7,897 nucleotides of DNA from Spirosoma sp. (GTDB lineage Bacteria > Bacteroidota > Bacteroidia > Cytophagales > Spirosomataceae): positions 1 through 7,897 of the forward strand of contig JANXVQ010000551.1 of assembly GCA_025351545.1 (NCBI GenBank), given 5' to 3'. The position numbers and the translations under genes were made by a program. Below, piece after piece: positions 1-7,382 of the stretch; position 1 is the first letter of the stretch, and the number at the start of each line of letters is the position of its first letter. The notes beneath the pieces are model-generated. The model made no database searches. It saw only the letters and a list, made by a program, of their open reading frames with translations, and had not been told where the DNA came from.

Positions 1-675
1 ATTCTGGCAATACGAAAGGGAGGCAACCACCGTTGGTTTAACCGGGGGCGGGTTTATTTTTACCTGTTGGGTAGCCCGAAGAAGGCCTTCGCAGCCATTG
101 ACTATCTGGCTCACGTAGTAATTAGTCGTGCCAGTGGCCGATGTTGGTGGCGTGGGAGCAGCCGTCGTCCCGCTGCCGCCGGAAGAAACTGTGTACCATT
201 TGGGAACTCCTCCACCAATGGTCGTAGCGGTTAGGGCCGGGATGCCGGTAGCTCCCAGGCAATAGGCCACATTGGAAACAGCGGGTGCTGGTGGCTGGGC
301 ATTAATAGTAAGACCAATACGCGGACTGTTATAGGTGCTAGACATGTTCGACGTCCTTGTGATGCCTATGGTATAGGTTCCTGTAAGTTGGTTTGCAGGA
401 ATAAGTGCTGTTATTGTGCCATTACCTGTGTTCGCCGGAACCTGTGCCAGGTACAAAGGCGATCCGGCCGCATTGTATAAATACAAAGTCAGGTCGGCCG
501 TCTCAAAAAAAGGTAAATAGGAAAAGGTATTAGTATAAGAAACGGTGATGTTAGAGTTGGCGCAGACGGGGTCAGGCGTAACCGAGTTAATGGATACTTG
601 TTGTGCCTGCGCCGTTCCGCAATACGCCAGCAATACAACTAGTATCCACATAAGGGAACGTACATGTAAAGTCAT
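1..675 (-). CDS. Secreted Ig-like-repeat surface protein, N-terminal part (3' end outside window)
   Basis: The minus strand is open from an ATG at 675 to the window edge, 225 codons with no stop, so the gene is cut off at its C-terminus. Residues 1-25 form a signal peptide: a short charged start, a hydrophobic run (WILVVLLAY) and a likely cleavage after TAQA at residue 24. A beta-rich, Thr/Asn/Ala-rich domain follows (about 27-126). From about 128 there is a Pro-rich linker and an Ig-like repeat with YCLGA, WYT, YYVSQ and NGCEG. A second repeat begins near 213 (PTVVASLSYCQ). In Bacteroidota such repeats belong to large adhesin-like proteins that often end in a type IX secretion signal; that end is not visible here. 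The role is inferred as cell-surface or extracellular; ligand and partners are unknown. The reading frame stays intact through a run of seven T and codon use looks coding throughout. Confidence 0.85.
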   Translation of the reverse strand, partial: MTLHVRSLMWILVVLLAYCGTAQAQQVSINSVTPDPVCANSNITVSYTNTFSYLPFFETADLTLYLYNAAGSPLYLAQVPANTGNGTITALIPANQLTGTYTIGITRTSNMSSTYNSPRIGLTINAQPPAPAVSNVAYCLGATGIPALTATTIGGGVPKWYTVSSGGSGTTAAPTPPTSATGTTNYYVSQIVNGCEGLLRATQQVKINPPPVKPTVVASLSYCQN

Positions 676-1147
676 AAAGGGATGGATTAATTATCGAAGA
701 GTATTAGGATACTCACTAGAAAATATAGTCAGTCAATTATACAATTTGCATATTTATCTCTGGAAGGATACAAAAGTCAAGTAGTTTCAAACAGACGGTA
801 GGGATAATCTGATTAAGGCTGGCTTTACCTGAATTTTTGTACATATTTTTCTCCGATAAGGGAAATAACGGGCCTGGAAAACAGGTTGAATCAAGCCACT
901 GTTTGCGTGAGCAGCCGCCGGAATTTTTCACCGGTACTGAACCTGTTCAACAAAGAAAAAATCAGGAACGCATGAATATCCTGGCGATTCGGTTGCTGGT
1001 ACTGTGCCTTCCCTACCGGTTACCGGGTAGCTGCATCCGTTTACACAGCCAGAGCATTACCGCTACCTAAAGAGTTTGCAGGAAGCCGCGCTGATTTTCG
1101 TTTATTCGCAGGCAAGTCAAAACCGATGAAGAATCCCCACATTTCCT
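676..1147. other. Long stretch without an intact gene
   Basis: This stretch separates the minus-strand surface-protein gene from the plus-strand AraC-type gene. The part nearest 675 is the leader of the surface-protein gene and contains a 6-bp hairpin at 699-714. No clean Bacteroidota promoter was found there; a 7-of-8 match to the -7 element (TATATTTT on minus) lacks a properly spaced TTG. From about 837 to 1129 the plus strand contains short frames that look vaguely protein-like. The clearest are a hydrophobic start (MNILAIRLLVLCLPYRL, ATG at 972) and, in another frame, SLQEAALIFVYSQ ending at a TGA at 1127. They are broken by stops and no family can be assigned. Confidence 0.5.
699..714. 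repeat. Small perfect inverted repeat in the leader of the surface-protein gene
   Basis: The arms GAGTAT (699-704) and ATACTC (709-714) are perfectly complementary around a 4-base loop. The repeat lies 24 bases upstream of the minus-strand start codon at 675. It could fold in the mRNA leader or be a small operator. The stem is short and A/T-rich, so chance is possible. Confidence 0.35.
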
Positions 1148-1726
1148 ATGGTTACATTTACAGACACCAGCACCTTCGGGCCATCAACGCCCATCCGGTC
1201 AACAGCCAGAAAACATGAGCCGATTATGCCTCTGGCCAATAGTGTTTCCATCCATGCCTTCTTCCAATCCATACTGACTTATTTTGATGAGGATTGCCAG
1301 CCTGATCCATCCCTGCTTGAATTAAAATTCAAGGAATTAATTCTTACCCTGGCCGACAATACGGCGAACCGGGAACTACTCGGCTACTTCTGTTCTTTGC
1401 TGGAGGAGCCGCAAAGCGTATCCATTCAATTGATTATGGAAGCCAATTATTGCTATAACCTTAGACTGGAGGAATTTGCTGCCTTATGTGCCCGTAGTTT
1501 ATCGGCGTTTAAACGAGATTTTATACGAATCTATAAGACGGCTCCGGGTAAATGGTTATTGGAAAAACGGTTAAACCACGCCCGACACCTACTGGCCAAT
1601 CGGGGTAAAACAGTCGGAGAAACAAGCGTTGAATGTGGCTTCGAAAATGCGGCTCATTTCAGCCGTACATTCCGCCAGCGTTTCGGCATGGCCCCCAACT
1701 CCATAAAGCAGCGTCTCATTGTGTGA
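1148..1726 (+). CDS. AraC-family DNA-binding protein lacking the usual N-terminal sensor half (possible pseudogene)
   Basis: The 192-residue product ends in a typical AraC/XylS double helix-turn-helix. The first HTH is near residues 106-128 (LEEFAALCARSLSAFKRDF), followed by the linker PGKWLLEKRL. The second is near 155-180, with ECGFENAAHFSRTFRQRFG. Family members of this Bacteroidota type usually have about 270-300 residues, with a cupin-like ligand domain first. Here only the part from about residue 25 (HEPIMPLANSV) looks family-like, so roughly the first 100-130 residues are missing. The start at 1148 is uncertain. An in-frame TGA lies at 1127, there is no ribosome-binding site, and an alternative ATG lies at 1226. 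It is followed after 83 bases by a methyltransferase on the same strand. The protein could still bind DNA, but ligand sensing is probably lost. The AraC fold is certain; whether the gene works is not. Confidence 0.7.
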   Translation: MVTFTDTSTFGPSTPIRSTARKHEPIMPLANSVSIHAFFQSILTYFDEDCQPDPSLLELKFKELILTLADNTANRELLGYFCSLLEEPQSVSIQLIMEANYCYNLRLEEFAALCARSLSAFKRDFIRIYKTAPGKWLLEKRLNHARHLLANRGKTVGETSVECGFENAAHFSRTFRQRFGMAPNSIKQRLIV

Positions 1727-1781
1727 GCCGCTTAGTCATGTCTTTGGGCGTCTGAGCAAAGCCTCAATTTCCTCGCCCGAT

Positions 1782-1789
1782 TACCTTTG
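1782..1789 (+). promoter_or_regulatory. Bacteroidota -7 promoter element for the methyltransferase gene
   Basis: TACCTTTG is an exact match to the Bacteroidota -7 consensus TAnnTTTG. It would place the transcription start near 1794-1796, giving a leader of about 15 bases before the ATG at 1810. No TTG was found at the expected -33 spacing, so the call rests on the -7 element and its position. It suggests the methyltransferase can be transcribed independently of the upstream AraC-type gene. Confidence 0.5.
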
Positions 1790-1809
1790 TAACCATTAAT
1801 TGAAAGAAG

Positions 1810-2622
1810 ATGAATCCAAACAAAGCTTTGTGGGAAAAAGGGGACTTCACCCAAATTGCCCAAACCATGCGGGAAAGCGGTGCGGCACTGGTTGCCCAAC
1901 TAGGTATCACCAAGGACCTTACCGTTCTCGACCTGGGTTGTGGTGATGGCACTACGGCCATACCGGAAGCCAAACTTGCCGCTACAGTTTTAGGCGTCGA
2001 TATAGCCAAAAATCTGGTTGAAGCGGGGAATAATCGAGTGAAAGAGGAAGGGCTTACAAATTGCACTTTCCAGGAAGGTGATGCGACAGATTTGCATGAA
2101 CTGACCGATCAGACTTTTGATCTGGTCGTGAGCATATTTGGTGCCATGTTCGCTCCAAAGCCATTTGATGTAGCCAGGGAAATGGTTCGTGTTACCCGCC
2201 CCGGTGGACGAATAATCATGGGAAACTGGATACCGGGAGATCCTACGCTGGTCGCCCAAATATTAAAGATCAGTTCGGCCTACACACCGCCACCGCCCGA
2301 CGGTTTTGTTAGTCCAATGTTGTGGGGTGTAGAAAGCCATGTTATCGAACGTTTTCAAAAAGCGGGTGTGGCAAAAGAAAACATAACGTTCAGTAGAGAT
2401 ACGTTTATGTTTACCGCTTCTTATCCACCATCCGAACTTGTCAACATGTTCAAAACCTACTACGGTCCTACCATGAATGCCTTTGAGGCTGCGGAAAAGA
2501 ATGGTAAGGCTCTGGAGTTGCAGCAGGAATTAGACGTTCTATTTGCCAGTCAAAATAAAAGTACCGACAAGAATACCACGTCCATACCGGCCGCTTTTTT
2601 AAGAGTAACGGTTAGGCGTTAA
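1810..2622 (+). CDS. Class I SAM-dependent methyltransferase (Methyltransf_11/25 type)
   Basis: This 270-residue soluble protein has the Rossmann-like methyltransferase core. Motif I is VLDLGCGDG (residues 39-47) and binds SAM. The acidic residue ending strand 2 is D64 in GVDIAKNLVEAG. EGDATDL (89-95) follows, then DLVVS (104-108) as strand 4 and RPGG (130-133) as the post-I loop before strand 5. Residues from about 150 to the end form a variable substrate-side domain, including the Pro-rich YTPPPPDGF. The ATG at 1810 has a purine-rich AAAGAAG directly before it and a -7 element at 1782-1789. A strong terminator follows, so it is probably transcribed alone or with the upstream AraC-type gene. 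Proteins of this type methylate small molecules, quinone-like compounds or peptides. The substrate cannot be read from the sequence. Confidence 0.9.
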   Translation: MNPNKALWEKGDFTQIAQTMRESGAALVAQLGITKDLTVLDLGCGDGTTAIPEAKLAATVLGVDIAKNLVEAGNNRVKEEGLTNCTFQEGDATDLHELTDQTFDLVVSIFGAMFAPKPFDVAREMVRVTRPGGRIIMGNWIPGDPTLVAQILKISSAYTPPPPDGFVSPMLWGVESHVIERFQKAGVAKENITFSRDTFMFTASYPPSELVNMFKTYYGPTMNAFEAAEKNGKALELQQELDVLFASQNKSTDKNTTSIPAAFLRVTVRR

Positions 2623-2680
2623 CCCTATACGAATGGATTTAGTGGGTATGTTAAATTTTAGATTCAATCACCGCTCAGAA

Positions 2681-2735
2681 AATGGCCCGATTGTAAATGC
2701 AGTAGACATTCATAATCGGGCCATTACTTTTTTTT
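2681..2735 (+). terminator. Intrinsic terminator after the methyltransferase gene
   Basis: A perfect 12-bp stem pairs AATGGCCCGATT (2681-2692) with AATCGGGCCATT (2714-2725). Two bases later comes a run of eight T (2728-2735). The 21-base loop can form a further 4-bp stem, AATG (2696-2699) with CATT (2707-2710). It lies 58 bases past the methyltransferase stop and 53 bases from the stop of the converging alcohol dehydrogenase gene. The T-run is on the plus side, so it mainly serves the methyltransferase. On the minus strand only a short T-rich run (ATTTTCT) follows the stem. Confidence 0.88.
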
Positions 2736-2788
2736 AGCTCAGTCTAAAACTGGACCGGAAGCCATTGTAGTTGATACACCCCTGGTTA

Positions 2789-3832
2789 CTACAACGTAGC
2801 CATGTCAATAACAAACCGGTATCGTACATCGCCTTTCAGCATACGATCATAGGCCGTGTCAATATCCTTAATATCAATCAGTTCAATGTCAGATACGATG
2901 TTGTTTTCAGCGCAGAAATCCAGCATCTCCTGCGTTTCGGCAATGCCGCCGATGGTTGATCCAGCGATGCTTTTCCGACCGGGAATCAGGCTGAACGCCA
3001 GCAGGGGCGAAGGCGTTGGTGGTGCACCTACGCAGATGTGTACGCCATCGCTTCTTAGTAGAGTCAGGTACTGATTGTAATCGTGCTCGGCCGAAACCGT
3101 ATCGAGGATGAAATCGAAATAACCCGTTACGGATTCTAGCTGGGTGGGATCGCTGGTGACGATAAATTTGTGGGCACCCAGCTTTTTGGCATCTTCTTCT
3201 TTTTTAGGCGACGTACTCAGAACCGTCACTTCGGCCCCCAATGCTACGCCGAATTTGACGCCCATGTGTCCCAGGCCACCCAGGCCCAGAACGGCCAGTT
3301 TGTGGCCCTTGCCCACCTTCCAGTGCCGGAGGGGCGAGTAGGTTGTGATTCCGGCGCAAAGCAAAGGAGCCGTAGCCGCCAGATCCAGTTTGTCAGAGAT
3401 ATGAAGTACGAAATCTTCATTTACAACAATGGTGTTGGAATAGCCACCGTGAGTAGGTGTTTTTTTATCCTGCTCCAAACTGTTGTAGGTTAACGTGTTG
3501 CCGTTGGAGCAGTACTGCTCAAGGCCATTTTGGCAACTATCGCAAACACGGCACGAATCGACCATGCAGCCGGTGCCCGCCAAATCGCCGACGTTGAACC
3601 TGGTCACCTGATCGCCAACCGCAATTACCCGACCAACGATTTCGTGTCCGGGCACCATTGGAAAAATGCTGCCACCCCACTCGTCTTTGATTTGGTGAAG
3701 GTCTGAGTGGCAAACGCCACAAAACGTAATGTCGAATTGAACATCGTATGGTCCAACCTCCCGCCGGTCAAAATTCCAGGGTGCCAGCGGAGTATCCTTG
3801 GTCTGAGCGGCATAGCCTTTAACATCAATCAT
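2789..3832 (-). CDS. Zinc-dependent NAD(P)-dependent alcohol dehydrogenase (cinnamyl-alcohol/YahK-like)
   Basis: This 347-residue cytoplasmic medium-chain dehydrogenase has the full length typical of the family. Catalytic zinc ligands are C41 (GVCHSD), H63 with E64 (PGHE) and C159 (LLCAG). Structural zinc ligands are C94, C97, C100 and C108 in the CRVCDSC...QYC lobe. The nucleotide-binding turn is GLGGLG at 183-188. The segment after strand 2 reads STSPKK (206-211), not an acidic residue, which in this family favours NADP(H). Such enzymes interconvert aldehydes and primary alcohols with broad substrate range, often acting as aldehyde reductases. The ATG at 3832 starts MIDVKGYAAQ, the normal family start. 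A near-match -7 element (GAACTTTG on minus, 3894-3901) and a TTGATTTT copy (3949-3956) lie upstream. The aldo/keto reductase gene lies upstream on the same strand but is probably a separate transcript. Confidence 0.95.
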   Translation of the reverse strand: MIDVKGYAAQTKDTPLAPWNFDRREVGPYDVQFDITFCGVCHSDLHQIKDEWGGSIFPMVPGHEIVGRVIAVGDQVTRFNVGDLAGTGCMVDSCRVCDSCQNGLEQYCSNGNTLTYNSLEQDKKTPTHGGYSNTIVVNEDFVLHISDKLDLAATAPLLCAGITTYSPLRHWKVGKGHKLAVLGLGGLGHMGVKFGVALGAEVTVLSTSPKKEEDAKKLGAHKFIVTSDPTQLESVTGYFDFILDTVSAEHDYNQYLTLLRSDGVHICVGAPPTPSPLLAFSLIPGRKSIAGSTIGGIAETQEMLDFCAENNIVSDIELIDIKDIDTAYDRMLKGDVRYRFVIDMATL

Positions 3833-3948
3833 ACTGTTGTTTGTTGAGGTACTGTTTATAAAATGGATAAAAGCGCATCGTCCATCCAGGCGGCAAAGTT
3901 CGACACTAAAACCAGAAACGTTATAAGGAATTCAACGAGATTTATATA

Positions 3949-3956
3949 AAAATCAA
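3949..3956 (-). promoter_or_regulatory. TTGATTTT site upstream of the alcohol dehydrogenase gene
   Basis: TTGATTTT on the minus strand is 116 bases upstream of the alcohol dehydrogenase start. The same octamer occurs twice at the aldo/keto reductase promoter and once in the promoter of the complete AraC gene. A role as a regulator site is inferred only. It is a single copy here and rather far from the start codon. Confidence 0.25.
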
Positions 3957-4023
3957 AGAGTCAGCCTTGCCAACGCTTTCGGTATGCACAGGCTGAAAAG
4001 TAAGACACTGATTTAGAGAATTT

Positions 4024-4081
4024 TTTTTCGACAGGATTACAGCATTAATAAGTTATTGCTCCTGTCAATCCTGTCGAAAAA
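4024..4081. repeat. Perfect 15-bp inverted repeat with clustered CCTGTC motifs
   Basis: TTTTTCGACAGGATT (4024-4038) is perfectly complementary to AATCCTGTCGAAAAA (4067-4081) around a 28-base loop. It lies 11 bases past the aldo/keto reductase stop. On both strands the T-run is on the 5' side of the stem and the A-run on the 3' side, the reverse of a canonical intrinsic terminator. It could still help end or stabilise the aldo/keto reductase mRNA. CCTGTC also recurs at 4061-4066, 4070-4075, 4082-4087 and 4099-4104, with the inverse GACAGG at 4030-4035. The last copy lies within the end of the coding region. Confidence 0.8.
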
Positions 4082-4091
4082 CCTGTCTTAA

Positions 4092-5246
<1,155 letters not shown>

Positions 5247-5248
5247 CT

Positions 5249-5434
5249 AACCTCAGCAGCATTGGCGCTCGTTTAGAGTCCGGGACAAATCCGGAAATTG
5301 CGGCCGGTCTGGTTGAGATCTATGCAAGCCAGGAAAGCGGGTTATTGATGGAAGATTATTAGTGCAACAGACCGGCAGTGGGAAATGTAAAACTGACATA
5401 TTTTACCAAAGAATTTGCCGTAGCCCTGAGTTAA
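5249..5434 (+). pseudogene. C-terminal relic of an NmrA-like NAD(P)H-binding protein
   Basis: One plus-strand frame reads LSSIGARLESGTNPEIAAGL then VEIYASQESGLLMEDY, then an in-frame TAG at 5360-5362. It continues in the same frame with NRPAVGNVKLTYFTKEFAV up to a TAA at 5432-5434. The pattern PEIAAGLVEIY...EDY...RP.....KL..F.KEFA resembles the C-terminal end of NmrA-type atypical short-chain dehydrogenases, which bind NAD(P)H. The Rossmann N-terminal half is absent. Upstream bases are the aldo/keto reductase promoter and 5' region, so the gene was cut before or when that junction formed. The internal stop and missing start make it a pseudogene. The family assignment is from memory of the pattern and is moderate. 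Confidence 0.4.
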
Positions 5435-5566
5435 CCAGAGACAGTGTGAGCAGCTCGTTACTGGCATCAGTAGAATTTTTTGGTAGTCCTTGAAAAGCAA
5501 TAATGATAGAAAAAGGCCGCAGTCGGGCCGTAGTTTTGGGTCGCCAAACTCGCTTCTACGTGCCAT

Positions 5567-5710
5567 GTGTCAACAACACAACTGCCCAAACTGCGGCTCG
5601 ACGAATTTACAGGGTCGCCTGTGCGGTCAAGCATGGATCGAAAGCTCGGCCGCAGGGGCGGCCCCGTCAAGTGTAAACAGTTTGGCCGACAATTTGTCCA
5701 GTTAAGTATT
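5567..5710 (+). pseudogene. Frameshifted relic of an IS1-type InsA zinc-ribbon protein
   Basis: One frame reads MCQQHNCPNCGSTNLQGR, containing the first zinc knuckle CPNCGSTN. About 22 codons later a different frame (-1) reads VKCKQFGRQFVQ, matching the second half of the motif (CKxCGRQFV), with its second cysteine replaced by phenylalanine. IS1-family InsA-like proteins begin with such a C-x2-C...C-x2-C ribbon at about this spacing. The frameshift, the lost cysteine and the absence of a following catalytic InsB-like domain mark it as dead. No terminal inverted repeats or target-site duplication were identified, so the ends of the former element are unknown. Confidence 0.45.
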
Positions 5711-5911
5711 CGGAACGGTTCTATCAATGGCAATTCATCACCTGAAAAATAACCAATCATAAAATTCCGGATTGTCTGGAGAAAATTATTACGGACTATT
5801 TCGACAGCCATGAGTTGACGATTTAATTGATCAACATGTGCGCGCTCTCTTCCGGCAAAATCCTCCTTATAATACTCGCTTCACGATACCGGCGACTCAT
5901 CTTAAGGGACA

Positions 5912-5942
5912 TTGTCAATAAGCTTTGATTTTCTTAACTTTG
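5912..5942 (+). promoter_or_regulatory. Bacteroidota promoter of the complete AraC-family gene
   Basis: TTG (5912-5914) is followed after 20 bases by TAACTTTG (5935-5942), an exact -7 consensus match at good spacing. Only four bases separate the -7 element from the ATG at 5947, so transcription would start at or about the start codon. TTGATTTT (5925-5932) lies between the two elements, where a bound protein could block RNA polymerase. Confidence 0.65.
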
Positions 5943-5946
5943 CGCC

Positions 5947-6822
5947 ATGAATAGGCCGGGAAATTTTCAGGTGTCAGATGTCAATGCCGAGGTAAAGCTG
6001 AAGGGCTTCAAAGCCTATGAAATAGACAGCACATCTGGTGGTCACAGCTATAATCGAAAAGACTTTTACAAAATCAGCTTAAACACCGGAAAGTATATTT
6101 TTCATTATGCGGATCGGAGTTTTGAAACGGATGAGACCATTTTATTTTTTGGCAATCCACGTATCCCGTACTCCTGCGAGGTTGTTTCAACCATAAACGA
6201 GGGCTACGCCTGTCTTTTTACCGAAGACTTTCTGAAGTTAAGCGACCGCTCCGAGAGCCTTTTACAGTCACCCTTATTTAAAATCGGGGGTACACCCATT
6301 TTACAATTAAATGCGGAGCAAAGGGCGTCTATCGCGCCTATCTACCAAAAGATGATTGCCGAACAGGAGAGCGGCTATGCGTTTAAGGATGAGCTGATTC
6401 GCAATTATATCAGTTTGATTGTTCACGAGACTTTGAAATTGCAGCCTTCGAGAAACGCCCCTGAACACAAAAATGCGGCTGTGCGAATCACCTCGGTTTT
6501 TCTTGACCTGCTGGAACGACAATTCCCTATCGAAAGCACCGACCATCCGCTGGAATTAAAAACAGCGCAGGATTTTGCGAAACAATTATCTGTTCACGTC
6601 AACCATTTAAATAGCTCCGTCAAGGAAGTGACCGGCAAACCGACGACGACTCATATTGCCGACCGGGTTATTCACGAAGCCAAAGCTCTGCTGCAACATA
6701 CAGATTGGAATATTGCGGATATCGCGTATGCCCTTGGCTTTGACTATCCCACCTACTTTAATAACTTTTTCAAAAAGAAAACAGGTCATGTTCCCAGATC
6801 GATGAGGGAAAGCTCGCTTTGA
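5947..6822 (+). CDS. AraC-family transcriptional regulator, complete
   Basis: This 291-residue cytoplasmic regulator has a cupin-like N-terminal half (about 1-170) with the Bacteroidota AraC pattern FYKISLNTGKYIFHYADRSF and ILFFGNPRIPYSCEV. The C-terminal half is a double helix-turn-helix. The first HTH is around TAQDFAKQLSVHVNHLNSSV with the linker KEVTGKPTTTHIADRV. The second is around WNIADIAYALGFDYPTYFNN, followed by FFKKKTGHVPRSMR. Length and domain order are normal and nothing is missing. The promoter at 5912-5942 puts the start of transcription at the ATG, so the mRNA may be leaderless; the next in-frame ATG is over 100 codons inside. Relatives often control nearby oxidoreductase genes. 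The shared TTGATTTT motif suggests it controls the aldo/keto reductase, perhaps the alcohol dehydrogenase, and itself, but this is inferred. The ligand is unknown. Confidence 0.92.
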   Translation: MNRPGNFQVSDVNAEVKLKGFKAYEIDSTSGGHSYNRKDFYKISLNTGKYIFHYADRSFETDETILFFGNPRIPYSCEVVSTINEGYACLFTEDFLKLSDRSESLLQSPLFKIGGTPILQLNAEQRASIAPIYQKMIAEQESGYAFKDELIRNYISLIVHETLKLQPSRNAPEHKNAAVRITSVFLDLLERQFPIESTDHPLELKTAQDFAKQLSVHVNHLNSSVKEVTGKPTTTHIADRVIHEAKALLQHTDWNIADIAYALGFDYPTYFNNFFKKKTGHVPRSMRESSL

Positions 6823-7382
6823 AACCCTTACGAATACTATCAAGCGGCCGTCCCATCGAATTACTGTTTATATAGTTTTTCTAAAGTCTCCGTTTTATCC
6901 ATTTTCAAGCTTACAATGGAACGCTGACTTTTATGATCTCTATGATTTGCATGATAAAGAGATTAGTAGTAATCATAAGAATCTGCCGATCCGCCGGGGC
7001 GGTTTTATTCCCTTTCAAAGCGTTGTCAGATTGAATGGCAGTTTTGTACTCGCTTACCGGTTAAGTCAAAAATGGCATTCGTCAGGGCAGGCGCGTCAGA
7101 CAAAGGGCTGTTTATTTCTCCACATGAATGGTACACAGATTATGGGTTTAACTACCACTATTCCTGATTGAGAATGCGCTGGATCACATTCAGACCGTCA
7201 GTGCGACATACATCCGAATCAACAATGAGGAGATTTTTAGTGATCGACTATATAAAAATAACCTCAAAAAGGTAATCCCGCGAAATTGAGCCCGGCCAAA
7301 TGGGATTTTTATGGCCCCAGGCTCTGTTTGTCAAATACGTTAATCCTAAATTCACGTTATCATAAGTAAATAATCAATTAAA
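6823..7382. other. Long region between the AraC and sugar dehydrogenase genes
   Basis: No intact gene was seen in this 560-bp region. Positions 6823-6916 show no gene and no clear terminator hairpin after the AraC stop. Positions 6917-7289 hold a decayed LytTR-type gene. Positions 7290-7382 are A/T-rich and lead into the sugar dehydrogenase gene. A weak promoter-like pair, TTG (7328-7330) and TAAATTCA (7347-7354, 6 of 8 to the -7 consensus), lies there. Confidence 0.55.
6917..7289 (+). pseudogene. Decayed LytTR-type DNA-binding regulator
   Basis: Two plus-strand frames together resemble a small LytTR regulator. The first, from about 6917, reads DFYDLYDLHDKEISSNHKN, then LPIRRGGFIPFQSVVRLNG and SFVLAY. 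This fits the start of a LytTR domain, where a promoter-type segment leads into the first strand (VVRLnGdgsY..aY). The second frame, from about 7162 to a TGA at 7287-7289, reads LIENALDHIQTVSATYIRIN, then NEEIFSDRLYKNNLKKVI, fitting the end of the domain. The middle part, where the conserved FxRxHrSyivN should be, is scrambled, and the frames do not join. LytTR proteins bind DNA as response regulators or as small stand-alone factors; this copy cannot make an intact domain. The assignment is by pattern recognition only. Confidence 0.45.

Larger units (their letters stand above)
3833..4091. other. Intergenic region between the two oxidoreductase genes
   Basis: This 259-bp gap holds the upstream region of the alcohol dehydrogenase and the downstream region of the aldo/keto reductase. 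Visible elements are a near-match -7 element on minus (3894-3901), a TTGATTTT copy on minus (3949-3956), a weak 7-bp inverted repeat (TCAGCCT 3961-3967 with AGGCTGA 3990-3996) and the strong inverted repeat at 4024-4081. No gene was seen. Confidence 0.6.

Noticed and set aside
545..784. 79-residue plus-strand open frame over the start of the surface-protein gene
   Set aside because: It is antisense to a signal peptide and a continuous 225-codon frame. Its translation has no domain character.
1990..2259. Minus-strand open frame within the methyltransferase gene (also 1764-2066)
   Set aside because: Both are antisense to the conserved SAM-binding core and show no recognisable motif.
3170..3493. 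107-residue plus-strand open frame inside the alcohol dehydrogenase gene
   Set aside because: It is antisense to a gene with all zinc and cofactor motifs intact, and its own translation shows no domain. It is a shadow frame.
3894..3901. Promoter -7 element for the alcohol dehydrogenase
   Set aside because: GAACTTTG matches 7 of 8 consensus positions, but no TTG is present at the right spacing, so it is not listed as a promoter.
3961..3996. Hairpin TCAGCCT/AGGCTGA as a terminator
   Set aside because: The stem is only 7 bp with a 22-base loop, and no strong T-run follows on either strand.
4024..4081. Canonical bidirectional intrinsic terminator
   Set aside because: The T-run lies on the 5' side of the stem on both strands, so no U-tract follows the hairpin in either transcript. 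It is kept as an inverted repeat only.
5467..5811. 114-residue minus-strand open frame in the debris region
   Set aside because: The translation is low in recognisable pattern and overlaps the plus-strand InsA-like relic, which fits the DNA better.
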